Shown here piece after piece: positions 6,378 through 12,594 of a stretch of DNA of 25,463 nucleotides. The notes below the pieces were generated by a model. The model did no database searches and was not told where the DNA came from. It saw only the letters and a program-made list of their open reading frames with translations. Location: the NCBI RefSeq assembly GCF_020889625.1, contig NZ_CP086385.1, positions 1-25,463 on the forward strand, read 5' to 3'. Every line of letters begins with the position of its first letter. Positions within the stretch are counted from its first letter, which is position 1. Both the position numbers and the translations under genes were made by a program. This DNA comes from Deinococcus radiophilus. GTDB taxonomy: Bacteria > Deinococcota > Deinococci > Deinococcales > Deinococcaceae.

Positions 6378-7586
6378 TTGTCCTCTTTCCTTGAGGCATT
6401 TCTCAGTCGTCAGTTACGAAAAAGTCCAGCAGCGGCCACCGGGCCACTGTTTGACATGCTGTCCGAACTCGCCCAGCAGGAGAAAAACCCTGCGCCCACC
6501 GCTGCGGACGCAGCACCCCTACCAGCCACACTGCCCCGTGTGGCCGAGGTGGCCGCGCCACCCGTCCCCACACCCAGGAGCAGCAGCACGGGCGCGGGCG
6601 TGCTGGAACTCAACCCGCTGGACACGCTCACAGACTGCCTGGACACCGCCGAGTGCCCGGCCACCGCCCGCCGGATTTATCGGCTGCTGTTCCGCATCGG
6701 TCTCACCGTGCTGCGGCAGCGCGGGCTGCACGAGCAGCACGCCACCCAGGTCAGCTTCCACTTACCGCTTGACCTCATCGCCGCCCACCTGGAAGTGAAC
6801 CGCTCGACGGTCTGGCGCAACCTGCGCCCGCTGGAGAAGGTAGGCGTGTTGCACCAGCGTGACCACTACGGCACCCTGCGCGGTCAGACGGCAGTGACCG
6901 GCAAGGTCTGGGCGCTGTCCTTGCGCCCGCACGAAGTCCTGGCCGGAACCCGCGAGCGGGTGCGGGTACGCCACGACGACCTGGTCGGCGTGCGCTGGCG
7001 TGACCTCGATGCAGATGCCAGAAAGGGCCGCACTGCCTGGGCCGAGCTGGAGCGGGTCAGGCTAGGCAAGGCCGAAGAAGCAGAACTGCTGTCCCAGGGC
7101 CAACTTTTCCAGTTGCAACAGTCACAAGAAGCGGAAAAGGCTGTAGTGAGCGAAAAAACCCTGTTGGCATGGGCGTTAGCCCCGTTTTTACAGGATTCCC
7201 CTGGCGTTACACTGACTGATGCACTGGCCTTTTTTGGCGGCCTGGACACGGTTTATGCCATTCCGGCCCTCTGTGGCCTCTCGAAGCAAGAGCGCAGCGC
7301 CGCCGTCAGCGAGTGCGCCCGCCAACTGGCAGCCACCTTCGGAGATTCCCAGAACCTGCGCTTCTGGACGTGGCTGCTATGGCAGATGCTGCGCCTGCGC
7401 GACCAGGGCCAGGACGTGAGCGAGGACATCAGCGCTGTGCTGGCACGCGTTGTACAGGACTTGAAAGCCTATCCAGCGAAGAAAGCCGCCGCCGTGGTGG
7501 TCTCAGAGCTGGTCGGTGCAGGGCTGTATGACCGGCTCAAGCTGGCCGGAAACCACCGCGTCGGAGGTCCACCGCCAGCGGCCTAG
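6378..7586 (+). CDS. Winged-helix Rep-like protein (putative replication initiator)
   Basis: About 402 residues from TTG 6378, chosen because GAGGAGGG ends 6 bases upstream; an ATG at 6318 is in frame but would put a strong hairpin and the SD inside the coding region. The protein has an N-terminal segment shared with the short gene at 5945, a Pro/Ala-rich linker, then a clear winged-helix domain. That domain is SFHLPLDLIAAHLEVNRST followed by VWRNLRPLEKVGVLHQ and a wing with TGKVWALSL. A charged helical middle part and an Ala-rich helical C-terminus follow. Winged-helix initiators bind iterons to start plasmid replication, and repeats lie just downstream (7672-7793, 8205-8239). A transcription regulator is the alternative. 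I do not recognise a specific Rep family. Confidence 0.55.
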   Translation: MSSFLEAFLSRQLRKSPAAATGPLFDMLSELAQQEKNPAPTAADAAPLPATLPRVAEVAAPPVPTPRSSSTGAGVLELNPLDTLTDCLDTAECPATARRIYRLLFRIGLTVLRQRGLHEQHATQVSFHLPLDLIAAHLEVNRSTVWRNLRPLEKVGVLHQRDHYGTLRGQTAVTGKVWALSLRPHEVLAGTRERVRVRHDDLVGVRWRDLDADARKGRTAWAELERVRLGKAEEAELLSQGQLFQLQQSQEAEKAVVSEKTLLAWALAPFLQDSPGVTLTDALAFFGGLDTVYAIPALCGLSKQERSAAVSECARQLAATFGDSQNLRFWTWLLWQMLRLRDQGQDVSEDISAVLARVVQDLKAYPAKKAAAVVVSELVGAGLYDRLKLAGNHRVGGPPPAA

Positions 7587-7671
7587 CTCTGAGCTGACAA
7601 CCCAGCCACAGCCCCGCCGCCGATGCTCTGAGCGTTCGCGGATGACCCAGCACACCCCGCCGTCATGTTCA

Positions 7672-7793
7672 GTGCAACATACGGAAATTTGCCGTGCTGG
7701 ACAGTGTGTTGCACGAAAAGCGGGCGCGGCCATCAAAAAGGCCCGCGCCCGTGCAACATACGGAAATATGCGTGTCAGACGGTGTGCTGCAAG
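7672..7793. repeat. Pair of 43-bp direct repeats flanking a hairpin
   Basis: The sequence GTGCAACATACGGAAAT occurs identically at 7672-7688 and 7751-7767. Weaker similarity continues to about 7714 and 7793, ending in TGTTGCAC and TGCTGCAA, so the first unit has perfect 8-bp terminal inverted repeats (7672-7679, 7707-7714). Between them CGGGCGCGGCC (7721-7731) pairs with 7740-7751 with one bulge. The block lies between the 3' ends of the Rep-like and HTH genes. It could be protein-binding sites for replication or partition, or a bidirectional terminator region. Confidence 0.55.
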
Positions 7794-7794
7794 G

Positions 7795-8115
7795 TCAGCC
7801 CCCGAACAACCCAAACCGAGCCAGGAACCCGCTTCGCTTCTGCTCCTGCTGCTGCGCGGCCTGCTGTGCTTGTTGCTCCTTGCGGTTGGCCCGGCCCAGC
7901 TCGGCGGCCTGGCGCACCGCCTCACTCCCTTGCTCGGCGCGGGCAAGGTGGGCGCTCAGGCTTTCGCGGGTAATCCGGGCGCAGCGGGGCCGGGGATACA
8001 CGCGGGTCAGCATTCCCTCATCAATCAGCCGGTACACCGAGGCGCGGCTGAGGGCCAGGTGTTCGCCCGCTTCCTTGATGGTGAACAGGGCCTTGTCGGG
8101 GAGAGTCATGTTCAA
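7795..8115 (-). CDS. HTH (excisionase-type) DNA-binding protein with coiled-coil tail
   Basis: A 106-residue protein. Residues 9-52 form an excisionase/MerR-like HTH: LFTIKEAGEHLALSRASVYR, LIDEGMLTRVY and a wing ending in RITRESLSAHL. Residues about 58-96 are Ala/Gln/Glu-rich and likely a coiled coil for dimerisation, and the tail is FLARFGLFGG. I take TTG 8113-8115 as the start because a G5-containing ribosome site lies about six bases upstream on the minus strand; ATG two codons later (8107-8109) is the alternative. It is transcribed towards the 43-bp repeats, with the long AT-rich spacer behind it. A role as a replication or partition accessory factor, or as a local repressor, would fit; none is proven. 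Confidence 0.7.
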   Translation of the reverse strand: MNMTLPDKALFTIKEAGEHLALSRASVYRLIDEGMLTRVYPRPRCARITRESLSAHLARAEQGSEAVRQAAELGRANRKEQQAQQAAQQQEQKRSGFLARFGLFGG

Positions 8116-8460
8116 AGTTTACCCCCTGCGTGAAGCGACAGAACTGTTCCCACTGAGATGTTCTGAGACAAATTAAGCCATGGGCAGGGCTTCGCTGCTC
8201 CCTTATATTTTACGAACTCTGGAAAATATTTTACGAACTTTATTCTGAGTCGGTACGGCACCCGACCTGTGCGCTGGCGGATTTTTGCCGAGTGAGACGC
8301 GGTTTAGAGCGGTAGCAGCAACTTTTCTCTATTTCGTCAAATTGTTATTTTGCGAAATAATACTGTTATGTCCTCATGGTGAGAGTTCAAAAGCCCACTT
8401 TAGGTTGCCAAATCTGATTTGACCCACCCTATGAGTTCTCAGTTTCGCTAAGCTGTCAAT
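8116..8460. other. AT-rich intergenic region with direct repeats
   Basis: No convincing gene. ATATTTTACGAACT occurs twice at 8205-8218 and 8226-8239, a 21-base period or about two helical turns, which suits co-operative protein binding. TATTTCG/CGAAATA (8330-8336, 8353-8359) is a further inverted repeat. The stretch 8195-8370 is much more AT-rich than its surroundings, as expected for an easily melted origin segment or a promoter cluster serving the two flanking genes. Confidence 0.5.
8449..8454 (+). promoter_or_regulatory. Leaderless-type -10 box of the first AbrB/PIN module
   Basis: TAAGCT lies six bases before ATG 8461 and no ribosome binding site is visible, the same geometry as before 5486 and 23061. 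No good -35 hexamer is seen at 16-18 bases. Confidence 0.35.
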
Positions 8461-8712
8461 ATGATGAACTTTACTGTTTCTGTCCGTGAGCATGGACGGC
8501 TGAATTTACCAAAGCGACTTCGCATGGCACTGCACCTTCAGGAACAGGATGATCTGGTCTTCCGTATCCGGGCAGACGGCACAGCGGAAGTGGTTTCGGC
8601 CAGCATCCTGGCCCAGCAAGGCAGAGGGCTTTTCGGACATCTGAAAGTAGAGGAAAGTGAAACCGATGCCTTTATCGCTGAACGCCACGCCGAAGCCGGA
8701 GCCGAGGGGTGA
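8461..8712 (+). CDS. AbrB/MazE-fold antitoxin, module 1
   Basis: An 83-residue protein whose first 50 residues show the SpoVT/AbrB swapped-hairpin fold: FTVSVREHGRLNLPKRLR then a hydrophobic strand DDLVFRIRADGTAEVV. The C-terminal part (about residues 52-83, ending in acidic ETDAFIAERHAEAGAEG) would wrap the toxin's active site. The stop TGA (8710-8712) overlaps the GTG start of the PIN-domain gene by four bases, the usual coupled arrangement in VapBC-like pairs. Antitoxins of this kind also bind their own promoter; the AT-rich spacer upstream is the likely target. A second ATG follows the first, so the start may be one codon later. Confidence 0.8.
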   Translation: MMNFTVSVREHGRLNLPKRLRMALHLQEQDDLVFRIRADGTAEVVSASILAQQGRGLFGHLKVEESETDAFIAERHAEAGAEG

Positions 8713-9098
8713 CGGTACTGGATGCCAGTGCCCTACTGACCTATCTGTTTGGGGAACCGGGGACGGACGCTGTTCAGGAGCGTTTGCCCGGTTCGGTCAT
8801 GCACACGGTCAATCTTGCCGAAGTGCTGTCCAAGCTGGCGGAGCGGGGGCTGTCACCAGAAGATGCTCAGGCCCAGCTGGAGGCGGCGGGCCTCTCACAA
8901 GTGATCACCATTGATCCCGGGGTGCCGGAGGACGCCTACACCGTTGCCCGCCTGCGCCCGCTGACCCGTGGGCAGGGCCTGAGCCTGGGAGACCGTTACT
9001 GTCTGGCCCTGGGGCAGCGCCTGAGGCAGCCGGTAGCGACGATGGACCGGGCCTGGGGCGAGTTGGAGTTGGGGCTGGAAATTGAGGTGTTGCGGTAA
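8709..9098 (+). CDS. vapC: PIN-domain toxin, VapC-like, module 1
   Basis: A 129-residue PIN-domain ribonuclease. The four expected acidic residues are present: D5 in VLDAS, E38 in NLAEVLSK, D95 in LGDRYC and D113 in ATMDRAW. They hold Mg2+/Mn2+ for cleavage of RNA, classically initiator tRNA or rRNA loops in VapC toxins. The length is typical. It starts at GTG 8709, overlapping its antitoxin gene. The ordering RGQGLSLGDRYCLALG is the subtype often paired with AbrB-type antitoxins. The toxin is kept silent by the upstream protein and would be released if the plasmid is lost. Confidence 0.85.
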   Translation: MTVLDASALLTYLFGEPGTDAVQERLPGSVMHTVNLAEVLSKLAERGLSPEDAQAQLEAAGLSQVITIDPGVPEDAYTVARLRPLTRGQGLSLGDRYCLALGQRLRQPVATMDRAWGELELGLEIEVLR

Positions 9099-9110
9099 AT
9101 GCCTCAGCTT

Positions 9111-9140
9111 TTGATCTCTCCTGGCAACCGCCTTTAATAT
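9111..9140 (+). promoter_or_regulatory. vapBC-xer promoter
   Basis: TTGATC (9111-9116) and TAATAT (9135-9140), 18 bases apart, within an AT-rich stretch between the first PIN gene and vapB. It would drive vapB, vapC and the recombinase as one transcript because those genes overlap. Confidence 0.55.
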
Positions 9141-9174
9141 ATATTCTTTGATAGATACCAAATGGAGGACTCCC

Positions 9175-9414
9175 ATGACCACAGCCAAGATTTTCCAGAC
9201 CGGCCGCTCGCAGGCCGTACGGCTTCCCAAGGCTTTCCGCTTCGAAGGGCAGGAAGTCACTATTAAGCGGGTCTCTACTGGCGTGCTGCTGATTCCCAAC
9301 ACTCCAGGCAGCCATGAAGAGTTCTGGCAGGCGTGGTATGCCGCGCTGCCTGAAGTGGACGTGCCCCTGACCCGTGAAGACCTGCCCCAGCAAGAACGGA
9401 ACTGGGACCTGTGA
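9175..9414 (+). CDS. vapB: VapB antitoxin (AbrB fold), module 2
   Basis: A 79-residue protein with the VapB signature AKIFQTGRSQAVRLPKAFRF at residues about 4-23, followed by EVTIKRVSTGVLLIP, the rest of the swapped-hairpin AbrB DNA-binding fold. The C-terminal tail, with a W-rich EEFWQAWYAALP segment and the acidic end, should bind and inhibit VapC. ATG 9175 is chosen because GGAGG lies six bases upstream; the in-frame ATG at 9148 lacks such a site. The gene overlaps vapC by four bases. Antitoxin and toxin together normally repress the promoter, here at 9111-9140. Confidence 0.88.
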   Translation: MTTAKIFQTGRSQAVRLPKAFRFEGQEVTIKRVSTGVLLIPNTPGSHEEFWQAWYAALPEVDVPLTREDLPQQERNWDL

Positions 9415-9812
9415 GCCTCACCCACCTGCTGGACACCAACACCTGCATCTACATCTTAGGCCGCCGACCGCCTCACGTGGCCGAGCGGTTTGCCGAGCAT
9501 CCAGCCGACGCCATCGGGCTATCAAGCATCACCCTCGCGGAGCTGCGGTATGGCGTGAGCAAAAGCGGGTCGGTCAGGAACGCGGCTGTGCTGGAGGCGT
9601 TCGTCGAGCCGCTGGAAGTATTGCCTTTTGGCGCAGAGGCCACCGAGCATTACGGCGCGCTGCGGGCGGCGCTGGAAGCGGGTGGGCGTCCCATTGGCGC
9701 GATGGACCTTCTCATTGCAGCCCACGCCCTTTCCCTCGGGGCAACGCTGGTGACCAACAACGTCAAAGAGTTTGAGCGCGTCCCTGACCTGCGATTGGAG
9801 AACTGGTTTTGA
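9411..9812 (+). CDS. vapC: VapC toxin (PIN-domain ribonuclease), module 2
   Basis: A 133-residue canonical VapC. Metal-binding residues are D8 in LLDTNTCIY, E44 in ITLAELRYG, D99 in GAMDLLIAAH and N117 in VTNNVKEF, with the family-typical end RVPDLRLENW. It starts at GTG 9411 inside the end of vapB, and its TGA (9810-9812) overlaps the TTG start of the recombinase gene. It therefore sits in the middle of a translationally coupled vapB-vapC-xer transcript. The likely action is site-specific cleavage of tRNA or rRNA when VapB is degraded. Confidence 0.9.
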   Translation: MSLTHLLDTNTCIYILGRRPPHVAERFAEHPADAIGLSSITLAELRYGVSKSGSVRNAAVLEAFVEPLEVLPFGAEATEHYGALRAALEAGGRPIGAMDLLIAAHALSLGATLVTNNVKEFERVPDLRLENWF

Positions 9813-10735
9813 TAGACCACATCACCGCTTTTGAGCACTACCTGAAGTTGGAAGAGGGCCGCAGCCCGGCCACCATCCGCAACTACGCGGGCGACGTTCG
9901 CCAGCTGCGGGCCTTCTTGGAATCCGACGCCTATCCCCTGCCCCAGCGTGGCCGCGACTGGGCACAGGTCACGGCGGCTGACCTGCGGCTGTTTCTGGCG
10001 ACCCTCAACCCCAAGCCACACCGCTACCACCGCCTGCTGGCTTCATGGCGTAAGTTCTGGGCCTTCCTGCGCGACGTGCAGCGGCTCCCGCTGGTGGGCG
10101 ACCCCGCCGCCGAAATCAAACGGCCCAAGCTCCCGCAGCGTCTGCCCAAGTACCTGGAAAGCCCGGATATTGCCAAGCTCCTTCAGGCAGCGCACGACAA
10201 CCCCCGGCCAAGCGTGGGCCTGCGGAACTGGGCGTTCCTGGCGTTCCTGTATGGCACGGGCGCACGGCTGAGCGAGGTGCTGGGTCTGACCTTTGACCGC
10301 ATCACCTACAGCGACACCCTGCCCACTGCTGTTACGGTCATCGGCAAGGGCGACAAGGAACGGTTTGTGCCGCTCTCCCCCACCGCGCAGCGGGCGCTGA
10401 TGCAGTGGCTCCAGGTGCGCCGGGTGGAAGGCCACCCCACCAGCCCGTATGTCTGGTCTTACCTGAGCGGCGCAAACCGGGGCCAGCCGTTTGGAGCCAG
10501 GAACATGCAGAAGATGATGGACGCGGCGGCCAGGAAAGCGGGCCTGGACCCGGCGAAGGTCAGCCCGCACAAGCTCAGGCACTCCTACGCCACCGCCCTG
10601 GTCGAGCATGGCCGCAGCCTCCACGAAATCGGGACCATCCTGGGCCACGAGAACCCGGCCACCACGGCGATTTATGGCCGGGTCAAGGCGCAGCAACTCG
10701 CACAGGCGGCGGCGAGTTTGCCGGACGTGTTCTGA
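9809..10735 (+). CDS. Tyrosine recombinase, XerC/XerD-like
   Basis: A 308-residue site-specific recombinase with the usual two parts: an N-terminal SAM-like core-binding domain (about 1-100, with SPATIRNYAGDVRQLRAFL) and a C-terminal catalytic domain. All active-site residues are visible: R153 (GARLSEVLGL), K180 (GKGDKERFVPL), H254 and R257 (HKLRHSYAT), H280 (LGHENP) and nucleophile Y289 (AIYGRV). The TTG start overlaps the vapC stop, with GGAG eight bases upstream. The compact Xer size suggests plasmid multimer resolution or integration into a chromosome. I did not find a convincing dif/att core next to it. Coupling to vapBC means recombinase synthesis should follow VapBC autoregulation. Confidence 0.9.
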   Translation: MIDHITAFEHYLKLEEGRSPATIRNYAGDVRQLRAFLESDAYPLPQRGRDWAQVTAADLRLFLATLNPKPHRYHRLLASWRKFWAFLRDVQRLPLVGDPAAEIKRPKLPQRLPKYLESPDIAKLLQAAHDNPRPSVGLRNWAFLAFLYGTGARLSEVLGLTFDRITYSDTLPTAVTVIGKGDKERFVPLSPTAQRALMQWLQVRRVEGHPTSPYVWSYLSGANRGQPFGARNMQKMMDAAARKAGLDPAKVSPHKLRHSYATALVEHGRSLHEIGTILGHENPATTAIYGRVKAQQLAQAAASLPDVF

Positions 10736-10751
10736 ATGGAAGCATGTTTTA

Positions 10752-10785
10752 TTGAAAAAAATTTTCTATGAAAATATTATTTCAT
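10752..10785 (+). promoter_or_regulatory. higBA promoter overlapping a par-like palindrome
   Basis: TTGAAA (10752-10757), 17 bases, then TATTAT (10775-10780). The -10 box lies inside the palindrome ATGAAAATATTATTTCAT (10768-10785), which differs at a single base from the palindrome beginning at the parA start codon (13194-13211). A protein binding that sequence would block this promoter. Confidence 0.55.
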
Positions 10786-10790
10786 TCCCT

Positions 10791-10830
10791 ATGATGACAG
10801 ATTGACATCATGATGCCACCTTGTCATCAT
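10791..10830. promoter_or_regulatory. Inverted repeat in the higBA leader
   Basis: ATGATGACA (10791-10799) and TGTCATCAT (10822-10830) are perfect 9-bp arms, with a related TGACATCATGATG element between them. They lie just upstream of higB and are a plausible HigA operator or leader hairpin; the right arm ends next to the weak ribosome site GGGA. Confidence 0.5.
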
Positions 10831-10838
10831 GGGAATCG

Positions 10839-11120
10839 ATGAACGTCATCTCCAAAAACACCCTGATGGCGTTCGCCGAGGACCATCCTGACGCCCAGGA
10901 GGCTCTGGACGACTGGTACCGGCACATGCGGAAAGCCGAGTACACCTGCTTTGCCGACGTGAAAGAGGATTACCGCAGTGCCGACTGGGTCGGGGGCCAC
11001 ATCGTGTTCAATATCTGCGGCAACCGCTACCGCCTGATTGTGACCAGCAATTTCCAGTACAAGACCTTCTGGATTAAGTTTATTGGCACCCACAAGGAGT
11101 ACGACGCATGGAAGCCCTGA
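10839..11120 (+). CDS. higB: HigB-type mRNA interferase toxin
   Basis: A 93-residue protein of the HigB_toxin family (PF09907-type). Typical features are HPDAQEALDDWYRHM near the start, ADVKEDYRSADWVGGHIVFN in the middle and the strong C-terminal signature FIGTHKEYD. The related TTG at 10821 lies within the operator-like repeat, so I prefer ATG 10839 with GGGA a few bases upstream. HigB cleaves mRNA on translating ribosomes. Toxin-before-antitoxin order and the 13-base overlap with higA are characteristic of higBA operons. Confidence 0.88.
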   Translation: MNVISKNTLMAFAEDHPDAQEALDDWYRHMRKAEYTCFADVKEDYRSADWVGGHIVFNICGNRYRLIVTSNFQYKTFWIKFIGTHKEYDAWKP

Positions 11121-11518
11121 ATCTGCAACAACTTACCCCGGTCTGGCAGCAGCTGAGCCATGCGCTGACCCCGATTGGGACGGACGAGCAGCACGCCGCA
11201 GCCCTGGAACTGCTGGAGCCGGTCTGGAATGAGGTAGGCGAGAACCCCCAGCACCCCCTGGGGAGCCTGCTGGGCCTGATGGTTGAACGCATCCAGGAAT
11301 ATGAGGACCGGCGCTGGCCGACCCCACAGGGCAACCCGGCCGCCAATCTGAAGTATCTGATGGAGTTGCGCGGTCTTTCTCAGCGTCAGCTGGCGGGCTT
11401 GACGGGCATAGACCAAGCTGTGATTAGCCGACTGGTGACCGGTGAGCGGGCCTTCACGGCGGACCATATCCGCCGCCTGACCCAGCACTTCCGGGTAGAG
11501 GCGGGCTATTTCCTGTAG
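11108..11518 (+). CDS. higA: HigA-type antitoxin with Xre-family HTH
   Basis: A 136-residue protein. The N-terminal 70 residues are helical and acidic (QQLSHALTPIGTDEQHAAAL and following) and probably bind HigB. The C-terminal part is a clear Cro/C1-type HTH: LKYLMELRGLSQRQLAGLTG, then IDQAVISRLVTGERAFTADH and IRRLTQHFRV. This layout matches HigA proteins of the toxin-first systems. It overlaps higB by 13 bases and is presumably the repressor of the operon through the inverted repeat at 10791-10830. GGAG-like bases precede the ATG inside the end of higB. Confidence 0.88.
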   Translation: MEALNLQQLTPVWQQLSHALTPIGTDEQHAAALELLEPVWNEVGENPQHPLGSLLGLMVERIQEYEDRRWPTPQGNPAANLKYLMELRGLSQRQLAGLTGIDQAVISRLVTGERAFTADHIRRLTQHFRVEAGYFL

Positions 11519-11526
11519 GGGAATTT

Positions 11527-11556
11527 GAAATATTTCATGGAAAAATGCTTTCATGA
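11527..11556. repeat. par-like AT-rich repeat between higA and module 4
   Basis: Contains GAAATATTTC (11527-11536) and a 23-bp element, TTCATGGAAAAAT-N3-TTCATGA at 11534-11556. That element matches 13215-13237, upstream of parA, in 20 of 23 positions. TTTCATG is repeated at 11533 and 11549. Confidence 0.55.
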
Positions 11557-11658
11557 AAAAATGAAAGAGCGGAAGCTAAAGCAACGTTTACCCCTCCCGG
11601 ATGGTGCCATACTCTCAGGTACAGCGCGCCTTCAGCTTCGGCCACAGGAGGAGAAACC

Positions 11659-11871
11659 ATGACTCAATACACCATCAAAGCTACGGTTGACCAGAAAGGT
11701 CGCCTGGTCCTACCCGCCGAAATTGCCCGGCACTTCACGGCAGGGCAGGAACTGGAAATCACCCTGCCTACGGAGCCGGAAAATCCGTTCCTGAGCGCTG
11801 TCGGCATCCTGCCTAAGCTGCCGGGGGGCAACCTCACCTTTATTCGTAACCTGCGCGAACACGGGGCATGA
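11659..11871 (+). CDS. AbrB/MazE-fold antitoxin, module 4
   Basis: A 70-residue protein with an N-terminal SpoVT/AbrB domain: IKATVDQKGRLVLPAEIARHF followed by QELEITLPTE. The short C-terminal tail GNLTFIRNLREHGA probably inhibits the partner toxin. A strong GGAGGAG lies about six bases before ATG 11659. Its stop overlaps the ATG of the PIN gene by four bases. The fold matches that of the module 1 antitoxin, but the two share little sequence beyond the fold, so this is an independent acquisition rather than a recent duplication. Confidence 0.8.
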   Translation: MTQYTIKATVDQKGRLVLPAEIARHFTAGQELEITLPTEPENPFLSAVGILPKLPGGNLTFIRNLREHGA

Positions 11872-12284
11872 CCATTTGCCTGGACACCAATGTCCTCAGC
11901 GCCCTGTTTACGGGTGAAGAAGGTGCAGGTGAGCTGGCCAGGCAGCTGTTTCACCATCAGCAGCAGGAAAGCCTCATCATTCATGCCGCTGTACGGGCCG
12001 AGTTGATGGCGCTTCCAGGGATGAACGCTGCCATGCTTGACCAGCAGCTTTCACGGCTGAGTATCACGGTAGATACCCACACCCCCGCTGCTATCTGGGA
12101 TGAAACGGCGAGGACTTTCGCGGAATACGCCCAGCGCCGCCGCAAAAGCGGTGGTGGACAGCCCCGCCGCCTGCTAGCCGACTTTTTCATCGGGGCACAT
12201 GCAGCGGAAATCGGGGCCAGGCTGATGACCCTTGACCCTCAGCATTACCGCCAGGCATTTCCTGGCCTAGAGTTGCTGCCATGA
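11868..12284 (+). CDS. vapC: PIN-domain toxin, VapC-like, module 4
   Basis: A 138-residue PIN-domain protein. Acidic residues expected for nuclease activity are D6 in CLDTNVLSAL, E45 in VRAELMALPG, D105 in LLADFFIGAHA and D123 in MTLDPQHY. The C-terminal YRQAFPGLELL is a common ending in this PIN subtype. A basic stretch (QRRRKSGGGQPRR, about residues 89-101) precedes the third acidic residue and may touch RNA. The start ATG 11868 overlaps the antitoxin gene. It is the last gene before a bidirectional terminator and the convergent partition operon. Confidence 0.85.
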   Translation: MTICLDTNVLSALFTGEEGAGELARQLFHHQQQESLIIHAAVRAELMALPGMNAAMLDQQLSRLSITVDTHTPAAIWDETARTFAEYAQRRRKSGGGQPRRLLADFFIGAHAAEIGARLMTLDPQHYRQAFPGLELLP

Positions 12285-12293
12285 GATAAATGC

Positions 12294-12318
12294 TCCAAGA
12301 AAAAATGTTTCCATGAAA
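12294..12318. repeat. par-like AT-rich repeat at the 3' side of the toxin cluster
   Basis: 12294-12316 matches the 23-bp element at 11534-11556 in 18 of 23 positions, and TTTCCATGAAA (12308-12318) is a small palindrome. It lies between the fourth toxin gene and the terminator. Confidence 0.4.
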
Positions 12319-12323
12319 CAAAG

Positions 12324-12346
12324 AAACCCGCGCCAGGCGGGTTTTT
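12324..12346. terminator. Bidirectional intrinsic terminator
   Basis: AAACCCGC (12324-12331) and GCGGGTTT (12337-12344) form a perfect 8-bp stem around GCCAG, followed by further T residues. Flanking A-runs give a usable U-tract on the minus strand too. It separates the fourth toxin gene from the convergent partition operon. Confidence 0.8.
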
Positions 12347-12348
12347 CT

Positions 12349-12594
12349 CTACTTAAGTTCTGGGTGGTGCCGACTCAGGTACTCTTCCAGCGCCTGCTCC
12401 AGCACCAGGTACTGCTTGCGGCCTTCCGCCGCCGTCGCCATCTTCAGCCGCCGCTTGAGGTCGCCGCTCAGGGTGCTGCTGAAGGGTTGCTGCTTGTCGG
12501 CCTGTGGCGTAGGCGTAGGCGCGGGCTGCTCCTGCTGCTGCACCTGGGCTTTCACATCTTTCAAGACTCCAAAACGGCTTTTCTTCTCAGACAT
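12349..12594 (-). CDS. ParG-like ribbon-helix-helix partition partner
   Basis: An 81-residue protein with a flexible, Gln/Pro-rich N-terminus (residues about 1-38) and a C-terminal ribbon-helix-helix: strand [20 protein letters not shown], then helix [16 protein letters not shown]. This is the architecture of ParG-type centromere-binding proteins, whose mobile tail stimulates the ParA ATPase and whose RHH dimer binds AT-rich repeats. The gene overlaps the end of parA by eight bases, as in two-gene parFG operons. The AT-rich repeats at 10768, 11534, 12294 and 13194-13237 are candidate binding sites. Assignment rests on size, fold and position, not on strong sequence identity. Confidence 0.7.
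   Translation of the reverse strand: MSEKKSRFGVLKDVKAQVQQQEQPAPTPTPQADKQQPFSSTLSGDLKRRLKMATAAEGRKQYLVLEQALEEYLSRHHPELK

Noticed and set aside
9148..9174. ATG 9148 as vapB start
   Set aside because: The extra nine residues are outside the family pattern and the GGAGG ribosome site fits ATG 9175.
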